The position numbers were made by a program, and so were the translations under genes. The notes below the pieces were generated by a model. The model saw only the letters and a program-made list of their open reading frames with translations. It did not search any database and had not been told where the DNA came from. From Pleionea sp. CnH1-48 (GTDB taxonomy: Bacteria; Pseudomonadota; Gammaproteobacteria; Enterobacterales; Kangiellaceae), in the NCBI RefSeq assembly GCF_024124665.1, contig NZ_JAMXSB010000010.1, positions 180,393 to 244,392 on the forward strand: a stretch of 64,000 nucleotides of DNA, written 5' to 3'. Position 1 is the stretch's first letter. Every line of letters starts with the position of its first letter. Positions 56,939-64,000 of the stretch are shown piece after piece.

Positions 56939-58066
56939 TTAAGCATTATAAAAAAGTTGTTTAACAATATCATTTGAGAGCATGTTCAGCTTGCTTTGAG
57001 TATCATTGGCAGAAAGATTTGTGACGATAAATACTCCTATTTTTCGCTTTGGATAAAGAGCTAACCAGCTAGAAGTACCCAGTGAACCACCACTGTGATA
57101 GAGCATTGGGTTATCTGAGTCATACTGATACGTATTCCATAGATAAGCTCTTCCATTTCCGCTTTTGTTACCGGCTAAGAAAGTGTGTGACAAGGCAACC
57201 TCTGGATTTTTAGAAGTGAGCTGATAGTTAATATAGTGTGTCATGGACTCGATACTAGAAGTGAGTCCTCCACCGGCTCGAGAATAGGGACTCAGCAGTG
57301 GCATGACATCTCCAGTTTGGTTTCTGCCTTTGACGACATCGTCCAACCCTCGCTCTATGTATTGAAACTTTGTGTTAGTTTCTCCTGATTGAGCCATGAT
57401 GTATTCTGCTAGCAGCGAATCTAGCGGTTGGTTATAGACGGATTCAAGTATATAGGCGATGAGCTTGGTTCCTGCACTTGAATACCGATATTCTTCACCT
57501 GGAACAGAGAGTAATTCGATTTTACTTAAATCATTAAAGAATTGCTCTTTTGAATAATTTGACATTTTTTCAAGCACTCGACCTTGTCGAACGTCTTCAT
57601 CATTGAACACTAAATCTTTGGGGAGCCCACTAAGGTGGGTTGCGAGATGACGTAATGTAATTGGCTTGCTCGCCAGAGAGAGATTGCTATAAGTATGGGT
57701 ACTGAGGTATCGACGTATATCGATATCTATGTCTACTTTGTTATCTAAGACGGCTTTAGCGAGTAACAGACCAACATAGGTTTTGGTGATGGATGCCAGC
57801 TCATAGATCGTTTGGTTGTTCGGTTTGCGACCATTATCGAGTTCACCAAAGTGGTATTGATAAGTTTTTCCATGGTTAACGATGACAACAGAAGCTACCT
57901 GTGCGTTTTCTTCGGCTAAAAACTCTTTCATTTCTGATTGAATGTAAGAGTCCATGCTAATGGAGCCTTCATTGGCGCATGAAGTTATCGAGAATAGAGC
58001 AATACAAAAAATTAACACCTGAATTTGTTGAGTCACACTGAGTCCCTTAATAAATGTTGTGAGCAT
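56939..58066 (-). CDS. Serine beta-lactamase-fold lipoprotein (class C / esterase-like)
   Basis: 375 residues with a lipoprotein signal (lipobox ITSC, Cys30). The active site SxxK is S92-ITK95 in ELASITKTYVG. The second motif reads RYSSAG, where class C enzymes have YSN. The third is YHSGGSLG. The general layout (RYLSTHTYSNL, LRHLATHLSGLP, GGLTSSIESM) is that of the broad beta-lactamase/D-alanine carboxypeptidase/esterase group. Resistance activity is not implied; an esterase or peptidase is as likely. Confidence 0.85.
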   Translation of the reverse strand: MLTTFIKGLSVTQQIQVLIFCIALFSITSCANEGSISMDSYIQSEMKEFLAEENAQVASVVIVNHGKTYQYHFGELDNGRKPNNQTIYELASITKTYVGLLLAKAVLDNKVDIDIDIRRYLSTHTYSNLSLASKPITLRHLATHLSGLPKDLVFNDEDVRQGRVLEKMSNYSKEQFFNDLSKIELLSVPGEEYRYSSAGTKLIAYILESVYNQPLDSLLAEYIMAQSGETNTKFQYIERGLDDVVKGRNQTGDVMPLLSPYSRAGGGLTSSIESMTHYINYQLTSKNPEVALSHTFLAGNKSGNGRAYLWNTYQYDSDNPMLYHSGGSLGTSSWLALYPKRKIGVFIVTNLSANDTQSKLNMLSNDIVKQLFYNA

Positions 58067-58165
58067 TATTTAATGTTTCGAAAATAATATATCGTAAATG
58101 GACCGGACTTAAAAATTGATAAATGTCAGAGGGTGTTGTTAATTTGTAAATATTTTTTTTTAGGA

Positions 58166-58191
58166 GCGCAGAAGCTGAGTCGCTTCTGCGC
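58166..58191 (-). terminator. 10-bp perfect hairpin downstream of the GST gene
   Basis: GCGCAGAAGC pairs with GCTTCTGCGC around a 6-base loop, 24 bases after the GST stop on the minus strand. It lacks a T-tract on that side. Confidence 0.45.
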
Positions 58192-58214
58192 AGGCCAGGT
58201 TTACTGTGCCTGAA

Positions 58215-59087
58215 TCAGTCTGCTTGAGTCAGTTTATCTTGAGTTTTTGTTTCAAAGTCGCTGGCATCATGACGCTCGATAAGTTGTTCGCTTGGCTCTC
58301 CCCAACTTTTATTTACAATGCAACCACGTTTTACAGCGGCTCTTTCGTTGATTGCGTCGGCCCAACGATTAACGTGAGTGTAGGTGTGAGCTTCAAGAAA
58401 CTCTGCGGCTTCATAGACTTTGTTTTTAACTAATGCGCCATACCAGGGCCAGATGGCGATATCAGCAATGGTGTAGTCGTCACCCGCGATGTAAGGGCGT
58501 TCAGCTAGCTGTCGATCTAGAACATCAAGTTGTCGTTTGATTTCCATGCTAAAGCGGTTGATGCAGTATTCTATTTTGATGGGCGAGTAAGTATAAAAAT
58601 GCCCAAAGCCACCGCCGAGGTAGGGAGCACTGCCCATTTGCCAGAATAACCAAGAAAGACATTCTGTGCGCTGGGCGATATCGGTTGGGATGAGTGCGCC
58701 GAACTTTTCTGCAAGATAGAGCAGTATAGAGCCTGATTCAAAAACACGAGTAGGTGTTGGTGTACTGTGATCGATCAGTGCTGGGATTTTTGAGTTGGGG
58801 TTGGCTGCTACAAAACCACTGCCAAACTGATCGCCTTCGGTGATATCGATGAGATAGGCATCGTATTCTGCGCCAGTATGACCAAGGGCAAGCAGTTCTT
58901 CCAGCATGATGGTGACTTTAACACCGTTGGGCGTCGCAAGAGAGTAGAGCTGCAAGGGATGCTTACCAACAGGAAGCTCCTTATCATGGGTGCTGCCTGC
59001 AACGGGGCGGTTTATCTTGCCCCATTTGCCGTCTTGCTCAATGTGTTTCCAGACTTTGGGTGGTTCATAGTTCGATGTATCGCTCAT
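58215..59087 (-). CDS. yghU: Glutathione S-transferase, YghU type
   Basis: 290 residues. The thioredoxin-like N-terminal half has LYSLATPNGVKVTIMLEELLALG, NPNSKIPALID and VFESGSILLYLAEKFG. The helical half has MGSAPYLGGGFGHFYTY and YIAGDDYTIADIAIWPWYG. The long N-terminal arm (SNYEPPKVWKHIEQDGKWGKIN) is specific to YghU/YfcG-type nu-class GSTs, which bind two glutathiones and act as disulfide reductases or peroxidases. Confidence 0.93.
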   Translation of the reverse strand: MSDTSNYEPPKVWKHIEQDGKWGKINRPVAGSTHDKELPVGKHPLQLYSLATPNGVKVTIMLEELLALGHTGAEYDAYLIDITEGDQFGSGFVAANPNSKIPALIDHSTPTPTRVFESGSILLYLAEKFGALIPTDIAQRTECLSWLFWQMGSAPYLGGGFGHFYTYSPIKIEYCINRFSMEIKRQLDVLDRQLAERPYIAGDDYTIADIAIWPWYGALVKNKVYEAAEFLEAHTYTHVNRWADAINERAAVKRGCIVNKSWGEPSEQLIERHDASDFETKTQDKLTQAD

Positions 59088-59175
59088 GCGCTAGCCCTTA
59101 GTAGTTGAATAACCAAATGGATCAGACTCTTTAAAGGTTAGTTTATTACAGAAGCTGATAGACGTCTAAGCTGCA

Positions 59176-60006
59176 TCACTCTGTGGCTATGTTGTTTGGG
59201 GGTTGGTTCTGGTTTGAGTTCGATTTATCAACTGAAGGCACAGTTGCATTCGAAAGGTGAACACCTACAACAGGGCTAATAATAAACTCGTCAATAATGA
59301 AGCGTAGGTTGCCTTTTAGATCTTCAAGGTATTCTGTTTGAGCCTGTAACTGATTGTTATCTGCATTGGCTAAATGCATCAGTCTTGCTTCAGCAGTGCT
59401 AAATTTGAGTTGTAAGGACTTCAGCTTAACAGAAATGTATGTTGGTGCTGTATGCGCTACGGCTTGTGTGAACTCTTTAATTCTCTTTCCCAGTTCAGAG
59501 TAGTCTTTTTTTAGCTCGGGTATTGTATGTTTAGATGCATTTAGGTTTGAGAGATTGCAGTCATTCAATACGACTCGTCCACTTTTTGAGCGGATTAAGC
59601 AGTGGCTATCTTGCCAGGTTAAGCGTTGAGGTGTGTGATGCCATTCGTTTTGACTGGTGTCGCAGTCGATAATGGCAAAGTTTGATTTGTTTGATGTTAT
59701 GCAGGCCCCGCCACTGAATCCCCAAGGGTTCCAGTTTCTGTTCCAGTCGTCTTTAGCCATTTGAAGACGGCCATTTAGATGTAGCGTGAATTTATGGGCT
59801 GTGGTCTCACAGGCGTTTGCCCAAAAGATGCCGCCGCCTCGGTAATCAAGGCATGTAGTACTGTTTTCACTATTAGAGTTCAGCTGTAGTTTGCCGTCTT
59901 TTCTGAACTCCCAGGCTTGTTTTTCTGTTGCCTCCGATGAGGTGGGTAGCACTATAAAGCAGGCTAGGGCGAGGCTGATTAGTATGTTGACCATTGAAAA
60001 CTTCAT
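59176..60006 (-). CDS. Secreted ricin-like beta-trefoil plus helical protein
   Basis: 276 residues with a signal peptide (MVNILISLALACFIVLPTSSEA). The first part (about 28-150) has three related Cys-containing segments (TTCLDYRGGGIFWANACETT, GACITSNKSNFAIIDCDTSQ, HCLIRSKSGRVVLNDCN), the threefold pattern of a ricin-type beta-trefoil lectin. A helical, probably coiled-coil part follows (about 165-240), then an Asn/Gln-rich tail. The sugar ligand is unknown. Confidence 0.65.
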   Translation of the reverse strand: MKFSMVNILISLALACFIVLPTSSEATEKQAWEFRKDGKLQLNSNSENSTTCLDYRGGGIFWANACETTAHKFTLHLNGRLQMAKDDWNRNWNPWGFSGGACITSNKSNFAIIDCDTSQNEWHHTPQRLTWQDSHCLIRSKSGRVVLNDCNLSNLNASKHTIPELKKDYSELGKRIKEFTQAVAHTAPTYISVKLKSLQLKFSTAEARLMHLANADNNQLQAQTEYLEDLKGNLRFIIDEFIISPVVGVHLSNATVPSVDKSNSNQNQPPNNIATE

Positions 60007-60114
60007 GATTTCTCTCGGTGTGTTGGTGTCGTTTTGAGAGTAATGTAAATGGCAATTATGGAGGGAGTGTGGATGTATTGGTTGGTTGATTTTTGAGCGG
60101 GTGAGAGGGGAGTT

Positions 60115-60135
60115 GAAGGCAGCTGAACTGCCTTC
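60115..60135 (-). terminator. Hairpin downstream of the small gene at 60142
   Basis: GAAGGCAG pairs with CTGCCTTC around a 5-base loop, 6 bases past the stop on the minus strand, again without a T-tract. Confidence 0.4.
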
Positions 60136-60141
60136 GCTCGA

Positions 60142-60417
60142 TTAGGCTTTTACGCTGAGTCGATCAATTTCTACTTCGACCAGTTGTTGCATGTATTCAA
60201 GCAGAAAGTCGAAGCCTGCAATGGCGGCTTCTTTGATGGGTATATCAGAGCCGGGTGGTGTGAAACCGTATTGTATCACCGCTAACACATGCTGAATTTT
60301 AAAAAGGTTTTCTTCGAGTGATTCACCGATCATTAGTTGATTGAGCTGCTGCTGATCAAAGCGTGTGTTGTGAGAAAACGTTGCAGAGCTGGGTTTAACT
60401 TGTCTATCATTATCCAT
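60142..60417 (-). CDS. Small hypothetical protein
   Basis: 91 residues, soluble and mainly helical (LMIGESLEENLFKIQHVLAV, EAAIAGFDFLLEYMQQLVEV). No signal peptide and no known motif. A terminator-like hairpin follows its stop codon. Real but unassigned. Confidence 0.6.
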   Translation of the reverse strand: MDNDRQVKPSSATFSHNTRFDQQQLNQLMIGESLEENLFKIQHVLAVIQYGFTPPGSDIPIKEAAIAGFDFLLEYMQQLVEVEIDRLSVKA

Positions 60418-60925
60418 GTTTGGGTAACCTCTTTGCTAGGTTATCTGAACCGCGGGTTGAAGAGTGGCCGCTCTTTGGCCCGCACCTGTTAATCCAATTT
60501 TTAATGCTAACTGGATGAGTAGTTATTATATCAATATTGGATGGATTAGTAGAGTAGAAAGTGGAGTCTCATAACCGTTGTTTTAGGTTTGCTATGATTT
60601 AACTAATAGAGCATTGGAAGTTACTGTTTCCTAAAATACCACCATGTGATTTATTCCATTTTAAAGATGATCTGTAGGGATAGTTGTATTTGCAAATCTC
60701 ATGAGTGAATTATTTTTTATTAAATATGGATTTGTTGGAATTTCTTCTTGAAAAGCCAGTTGTATCGGAGATATTTTCAGAGCATATAGGAATAGCGTAG
60801 TAGTTATTGCTGAGCTTTATTCGAGTACTTTATACGAGTTTCTCCGGCAGTCCGGTAGGCCACACATTAAGTAAGAAGTGAGGATGTGTGTAGAGATAAC
60901 CTAGTAATCATAAGTTGGAAAAGAA
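60418..60925. other. A+T-rich non-coding gap before the defence genes
   Basis: No supported gene. The base composition becomes clearly more A+T rich than in the housekeeping block. A small palindromic patch (CTCCGGCAGTCCGGTAGGCC) lies near 60841. The stretch presumably contains the promoter of the ATPase/DUF4435 pair, but no clean -35/-10 pair was identified. Confidence 0.4.
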
Positions 60926-62254
60926 ATGGCAAAAATTAAAAAATTTCTAATTTCTGGTCTATTTTCAGAGAGAGATGTGGAAATAGAGTTTGATAGTAAC
61001 GTCAAAATAATGGTGGCAGAGAACGGTCAAGGAAAGACAACTATTCTAAATGCTTTGTATGGGGTTTTATCGGGAGATTTGTTTCGTCTAGAAAACATTG
61101 AGTTTTCTTCAATGAGAGTCTGCTTTGATGACGGTGATGAGTTTAAAATAGATAAGGAGGAAATTGACTTTTATCCTAAACTCATAGGAAAGAACAAGTA
61201 TTTGTTGAAGAATATAGAGATGACCTTAGGGAGAAGAGCTTTAGGAGAGCTACTAAAAGAATACCACTCATCTACTGAGGAGGAGTTTAGGAAAAGTGAA
61301 GTTCTTAAATATGCCTCTAATAAAATGGAGGTCTCTCCAGTATATATCAATCATATGCTTAGGGAGTCTGAAGGTGATAAAGATTTATCAATGTTTACTA
61401 AAGTCAGAGATGTATTAGATAAAATCCAATCAAAATTAAACTATAAAGTTGTTTATCTACCAACGTACAGAAGGGTAGAGCAAGATTTCAAAGAGCTGGG
61501 TTTGGAGGCTGAAAGTCTGGGAGAGATTAACAGTGAGTTTATAAATTTTGGTATGAGGGATATTGATAGTAAAATCAAGGAAATTACTAAGGAAATTCTT
61601 GAGTCATCAGTGGAGTGGTTTTCGAAAGTAAATGGAGAGATGTTGAGCCAGTTAATTGAAGGCTTCAATGTTAATGATGAATTGAGGGAGAGTATTAAGA
61701 ATCCTGATGCGATAAAGATTGTTCTGGATCGGGTAGGTAGTAATATTGACGAACATTATAAAGAGAGAATTATAAATCTGATAGATAGTGGAGAGATATT
61801 TACTGGGCATGATCCATTGATTTATTTTATTGCAAACCTTTCAAAGGTTTACGAGCAGCAGAAAGATAACGATATTTGCATGCAGAACTTTACGAATGTG
61901 TGTAACAGATATTTAGGTGACAAAAAAATTGAGTATAATGAAAGTATGGTCACTATGGATATTGTTAGGAGAAAGAATAACAAAAGTGTTGGTATAGAGA
62001 CATTATCCTCAGGAGAGAAGCAGATAATCTCGCTTTTTGCAAAGCTCTACCTTCAAAAAAATGATAATTTAGCATTGTTTTTTGATGAGCCTGAGTTATC
62101 GCTGTCTATGGAGTGGCAAAAGACGTTGCTGCCAGACATAGTGAACTCTAGTAAATGTGAGTTTTTATTTTGTGCTACTCACTCTCCCTTCATATTTGAA
62201 AATGAACTTGTTGAGCACACTGTAGACTTGGCAAGCTCAATAAGGGAGTTATGA
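60926..62254 (+). CDS. ariA: PARIS-type anti-phage ATPase (AriA)
   Basis: A 442-residue ABC/AAA-type ATPase. Walker A is AENGQGKTT (31-39), the ABC signature LSSGEKQ is at 360-366, Walker B is LALFFDEPELSLS (382-394) and the H-loop is in ATHSPFIFEN. The coiled middle is short, as in AriA and other OLD-like ATPases. The overlapping next gene encodes a DUF4435 Toprim-like protein. AriA plus AriB is the PARIS system, in which AriA oligomers hold AriB and release it when a phage anti-restriction protein is sensed. The low G+C fits transfer. Confidence 0.83.
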   Translation: MAKIKKFLISGLFSERDVEIEFDSNVKIMVAENGQGKTTILNALYGVLSGDLFRLENIEFSSMRVCFDDGDEFKIDKEEIDFYPKLIGKNKYLLKNIEMTLGRRALGELLKEYHSSTEEEFRKSEVLKYASNKMEVSPVYINHMLRESEGDKDLSMFTKVRDVLDKIQSKLNYKVVYLPTYRRVEQDFKELGLEAESLGEINSEFINFGMRDIDSKIKEITKEILESSVEWFSKVNGEMLSQLIEGFNVNDELRESIKNPDAIKIVLDRVGSNIDEHYKERIINLIDSGEIFTGHDPLIYFIANLSKVYEQQKDNDICMQNFTNVCNRYLGDKKIEYNESMVTMDIVRRKNNKSVGIETLSSGEKQIISLFAKLYLQKNDNLALFFDEPELSLSMEWQKTLLPDIVNSSKCEFLFCATHSPFIFENELVEHTVDLASSIREL

Positions 62255-63201
62255 TGAGCAGAGTTGATAAGCTGAAACATGCGAGTGAATCTTATTCAGT
62301 AAAGTTCATGGAGTTTATTAGAGTTAGATCTAAGGATTCTAAAGTAGTAGTTTGCATATTTGAGGGAGAAGATGAGAAGTATTTTTCTCACAGGATATCG
62401 GAAGCGCTAGCGCCTGTAAAATGGTACTCAATAAATGCAGGAGGAAGAAAAAATGTTCTAGAGTTGTATCAAGTGATCATAAGTCACCCTGCTTATCGCG
62501 AATCTAGGTTTACTTGTTTTATAGATAGAGACTATGAGTATTGGTATGAAAATCCTGATCCTAGTAGAATATATGTGACTCCATGTTATTCAATTGAAAA
62601 CCTATATATATCAGAAGAAAGCTTTATTAAGATTATAAGTTCAGAATTTGGTTTGGCAGAGTTTGGTGAAGAGTCAGGTGACTTTCAAACATGCCTGAAG
62701 TTGTTTAGAAGCTTTAAGAGAGAGTTGATTGAACACTTATCACAATTTAACTACTGGGTAAAAGCTCATCGAATAATGAACAAGAGTTCATCAGATATTT
62801 GTTCTTTAAATGTAAGAAACGTAAAGTTGTCACATTTAGTAAATATTGGACTGTCGGGAACTGGAAGAGTGTACGATACAAACAATATTTTGAGTGTCTT
62901 TAGAGATTATGAAGGTGGAGAAATATGTCCTGAGGCGCACAAGAAAGCTAAGTTAATCTTGTCTGAAAAAGATCCTGAAAGTGCCTTTCGAGGAAAACAG
63001 TTACTTGAATCTTTGAGAGTGTTCTTAACTTTATTAAAGAATGATAGGACTAAAGAAAATCCTAGCGTATTTTCTAAAAGAGGAACTGTTAAACTAAACT
63101 TGTCTAATGGGAATGTTATATCAGAGCTGTCTCAGTATGCGGCGACTCCAGAATGTTTCAACGATTTCATAAAATCATATAAGGCAATGTTAGCAGCATA
63201 G
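62251..63201 (+). CDS. ariB: PARIS-type DUF4435 effector nuclease (AriB)
   Basis: A 316-residue DUF4435 protein that starts in the ATGA overlap with the ATPase gene (62251, or the next ATG at 62254). Toprim-like acidic motifs are present: CIFEGEDEKYF with Glu38, and TCFIDRDYEYW with Asp92 and Asp94. The DUF4435 motif YSIENLYIS (Glu115) follows. In characterised PARIS systems AriB cleaves host tRNA after activation and stops phage growth. Motifs are intact, so the gene looks functional. Confidence 0.82.
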   Translation: MMSRVDKLKHASESYSVKFMEFIRVRSKDSKVVVCIFEGEDEKYFSHRISEALAPVKWYSINAGGRKNVLELYQVIISHPAYRESRFTCFIDRDYEYWYENPDPSRIYVTPCYSIENLYISEESFIKIISSEFGLAEFGEESGDFQTCLKLFRSFKRELIEHLSQFNYWVKAHRIMNKSSSDICSLNVRNVKLSHLVNIGLSGTGRVYDTNNILSVFRDYEGGEICPEAHKKAKLILSEKDPESAFRGKQLLESLRVFLTLLKNDRTKENPSVFSKRGTVKLNLSNGNVISELSQYAATPECFNDFIKSYKAMLAA

Positions 63202-63339
63202 TTTCTAAATATAGGAGAAAATAATCTTCACCTAAATCAATTTGATATGATTTGAGGGCCTACTCTATCGGTAGTCAAAACGGAATGACTATGAGCTTTT
63301 ACTAAGTTTCTAGTAGAAGCTTTTCTAAGAAAGTATAAG

Positions 63340-63543
63340 TTGTGCGTAGAGACTGCTGAAAACATAACTCTGTTATGTGAACAGACTTTTTTGCCGATAG
63401 ATAGTCTTTATCCACTGATAATCGAAGCTTATATTTTCCACTTAAGGAATTCATCCCACCTAGAAAAACTTTCTGTTGAGTTAGAAAGGGTCGATCTTAG
63501 CAAGGATTTTTTTATCTATCCCAAAGGGAAACTAAAAAAGTGA
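63340..63543 (+). CDS. Possible small hypothetical protein
   Basis: 67 residues, from a TTG, in the gap between the defence pair and the IS element. It contains a plausible helical segment (SLYPLIIEAYIFHLRNSSHLEKL). No ribosome site is convincing. It may be the end of an older gene. Kept at low confidence; the rest of 63202-63585 holds nothing I can support. Confidence 0.3.
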   Translation: MCVETAENITLLCEQTFLPIDSLYPLIIEAYIFHLRNSSHLEKLSVELERVDLSKDFFIYPKGKLKK

Positions 63544-63656
63544 ATGATGAATCGATGTATGTTCCTGAAAACTCAGATTCCATAGTGTCAGCTTCCCCGT
63601 AAATGAGACAAAGCTAATTGGAGTTTTCTGAACTATGATAGTTTCAGGAGACAATC

Positions 63657-63926
63657 ATGAAGAAATCAAAATTCTCAGAATCACAAATCGTTTCAATACA
63701 CAAAGAAGCAGACTCAGGTATGAAAGTTGATGATGTTTGCCGCCAGCATGGCATCAGTAATGCCACTTATTACAACTGGAAAAGTAAGTATGGCGGAATG
63801 GAAGCATCTGACATCAAAAAGCTCAAAGAGCTTCAAGAAGAAAATGACCGGTTGAAGAAGATGTATGCAGAGTTGAGTTTAGAAAACCGAGCGTTTAAGG
63901 AGTTGTTCGAAAAAAAGGGTTGGTGA
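63657..63926 (+). CDS. IS3-family transposase OrfA
   Basis: 89 residues: an N-terminal helix-turn-helix (FSESQIVSIHKEADSGMKV and VCRQHGISNATYYNWKSKYG) and a leucine-zipper-like helix (LKELQEENDRLKKMYAELSL). This is close to the IS407-type OrfA. It binds the inverted repeats. A slippery A-AAA-AAG (63911-63917) near its end would allow -1 frameshifting into orfB. Confidence 0.9.
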   Translation: MKKSKFSESQIVSIHKEADSGMKVDDVCRQHGISNATYYNWKSKYGGMEASDIKKLKELQEENDRLKKMYAELSLENRAFKELFEKKGW

Positions 63927-64000
63927 CCGCTGAGAAACGAGAAGCGGCCTTAGACTTTGTAACAATGGGACTGAGTATTTCAAAGGCTTGCCAGTCCTTG
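63923..64000 (+). CDS. IS3-family transposase OrfB, N-terminal start (partial)
   Basis: The -1 frame relative to orfA reads VTAEKREAALDFVTMGLSIS followed by KACQSL up to the window edge, typical of the start of IS3 OrfB. The catalytic DDE integrase core would lie beyond the window. It is probably made mainly as the OrfAB fusion by frameshifting at 63911-63917. Confidence 0.75.
   Translation, partial: MTAEKREAALDFVTMGLSISKACQSL

Larger units (their letters stand above)
63586..64000 (+). mobile_element. Left end of an IS3-family insertion sequence (truncated by window edge)
   Basis: The element appears to begin at TGTCAGCTTCCCCG (63586), with the 5'-TG typical of IS3 ends, followed by orfA and the start of orfB in the -1 frame. 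The right end and target repeats are outside the window, so the exact boundary is unproven. Confidence 0.7.

Overview
The window reads as a chromosome segment of a marine-type gammaproteobacterium. The housekeeping block mutS-fdxA / pncC-recA-recX-alaS-lysC-csrA-tRNA-Ser-tRNA-Arg has a gene order typical of Gammaproteobacteria. The glutathione-dependent formaldehyde pathway, a DUF2057 protein and a YghU-type glutathione transferase agree with this. A Kangiellaceae/Aliikangiella-like host is my guess from gene content and moderate-to-low G+C; I cannot confirm it without a search.

Layout. 0.4-12.2 kb: a giant secreted SpvB/RHS polymorphic-toxin-like gene with 15 fibronectin-III modules, interrupted by an in-frame UGA, followed by an immunity-like gene and an orphan toxin tip. 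12.2-17.2 kb: small secreted and enzymatic genes, including a duplicated pair of 154-residue secreted proteins whose promoters were duplicated too. 17.3-22 kb: a 7TMR-DISM diguanylate cyclase, the formaldehyde detoxification pair adhC-fghA and a DUF2057 protein. 22.2-24.5 kb: an isolated two-gene unit that looks like a type III secretion chaperone plus its effector. 24.6-36.4 kb: a lipoprotein with a degenerate zincin motif, then the housekeeping block. 36.6-45 kb: a frameshifted lipoprotein, a two-component system and two tandem PI-PLC/beta-propeller exoproteins. 45-48.9 kb: an NTF2-like protein, a TonB-dependent receptor and a lipoprotein made of a lone 5'-nucleotidase C-terminal domain. 49-60.4 kb: a sterol-desaturase-type hydroxylase, a run of small unrecognised membrane or secreted proteins, an AlkD-like protein, a GNAT acetyltransferase, a beta-lactamase-fold lipoprotein, a YghU GST and a ricin-like secreted protein. 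60.9-63.2 kb: a two-gene ATPase/DUF4435 unit matching the PARIS anti-phage system. 63.6-64 kb: the left end of an IS3-family element cut by the window edge.

Taken together, the accessory genes point to interactions with other cells: an RHS toxin scaffold, a T3SS-type effector with chaperone, two secreted PI-PLC enzymes beside a sensor-regulator pair, beta-propeller and lectin-like secreted proteins, and phage defence next to a transposon. The strongest candidates for something undescribed are the chaperone/effector pair at 22.2-24.5 kb, the tandem PI-PLC propellers with a candidate response-regulator site, and the receptor/lone-nucleotidase-domain pair.
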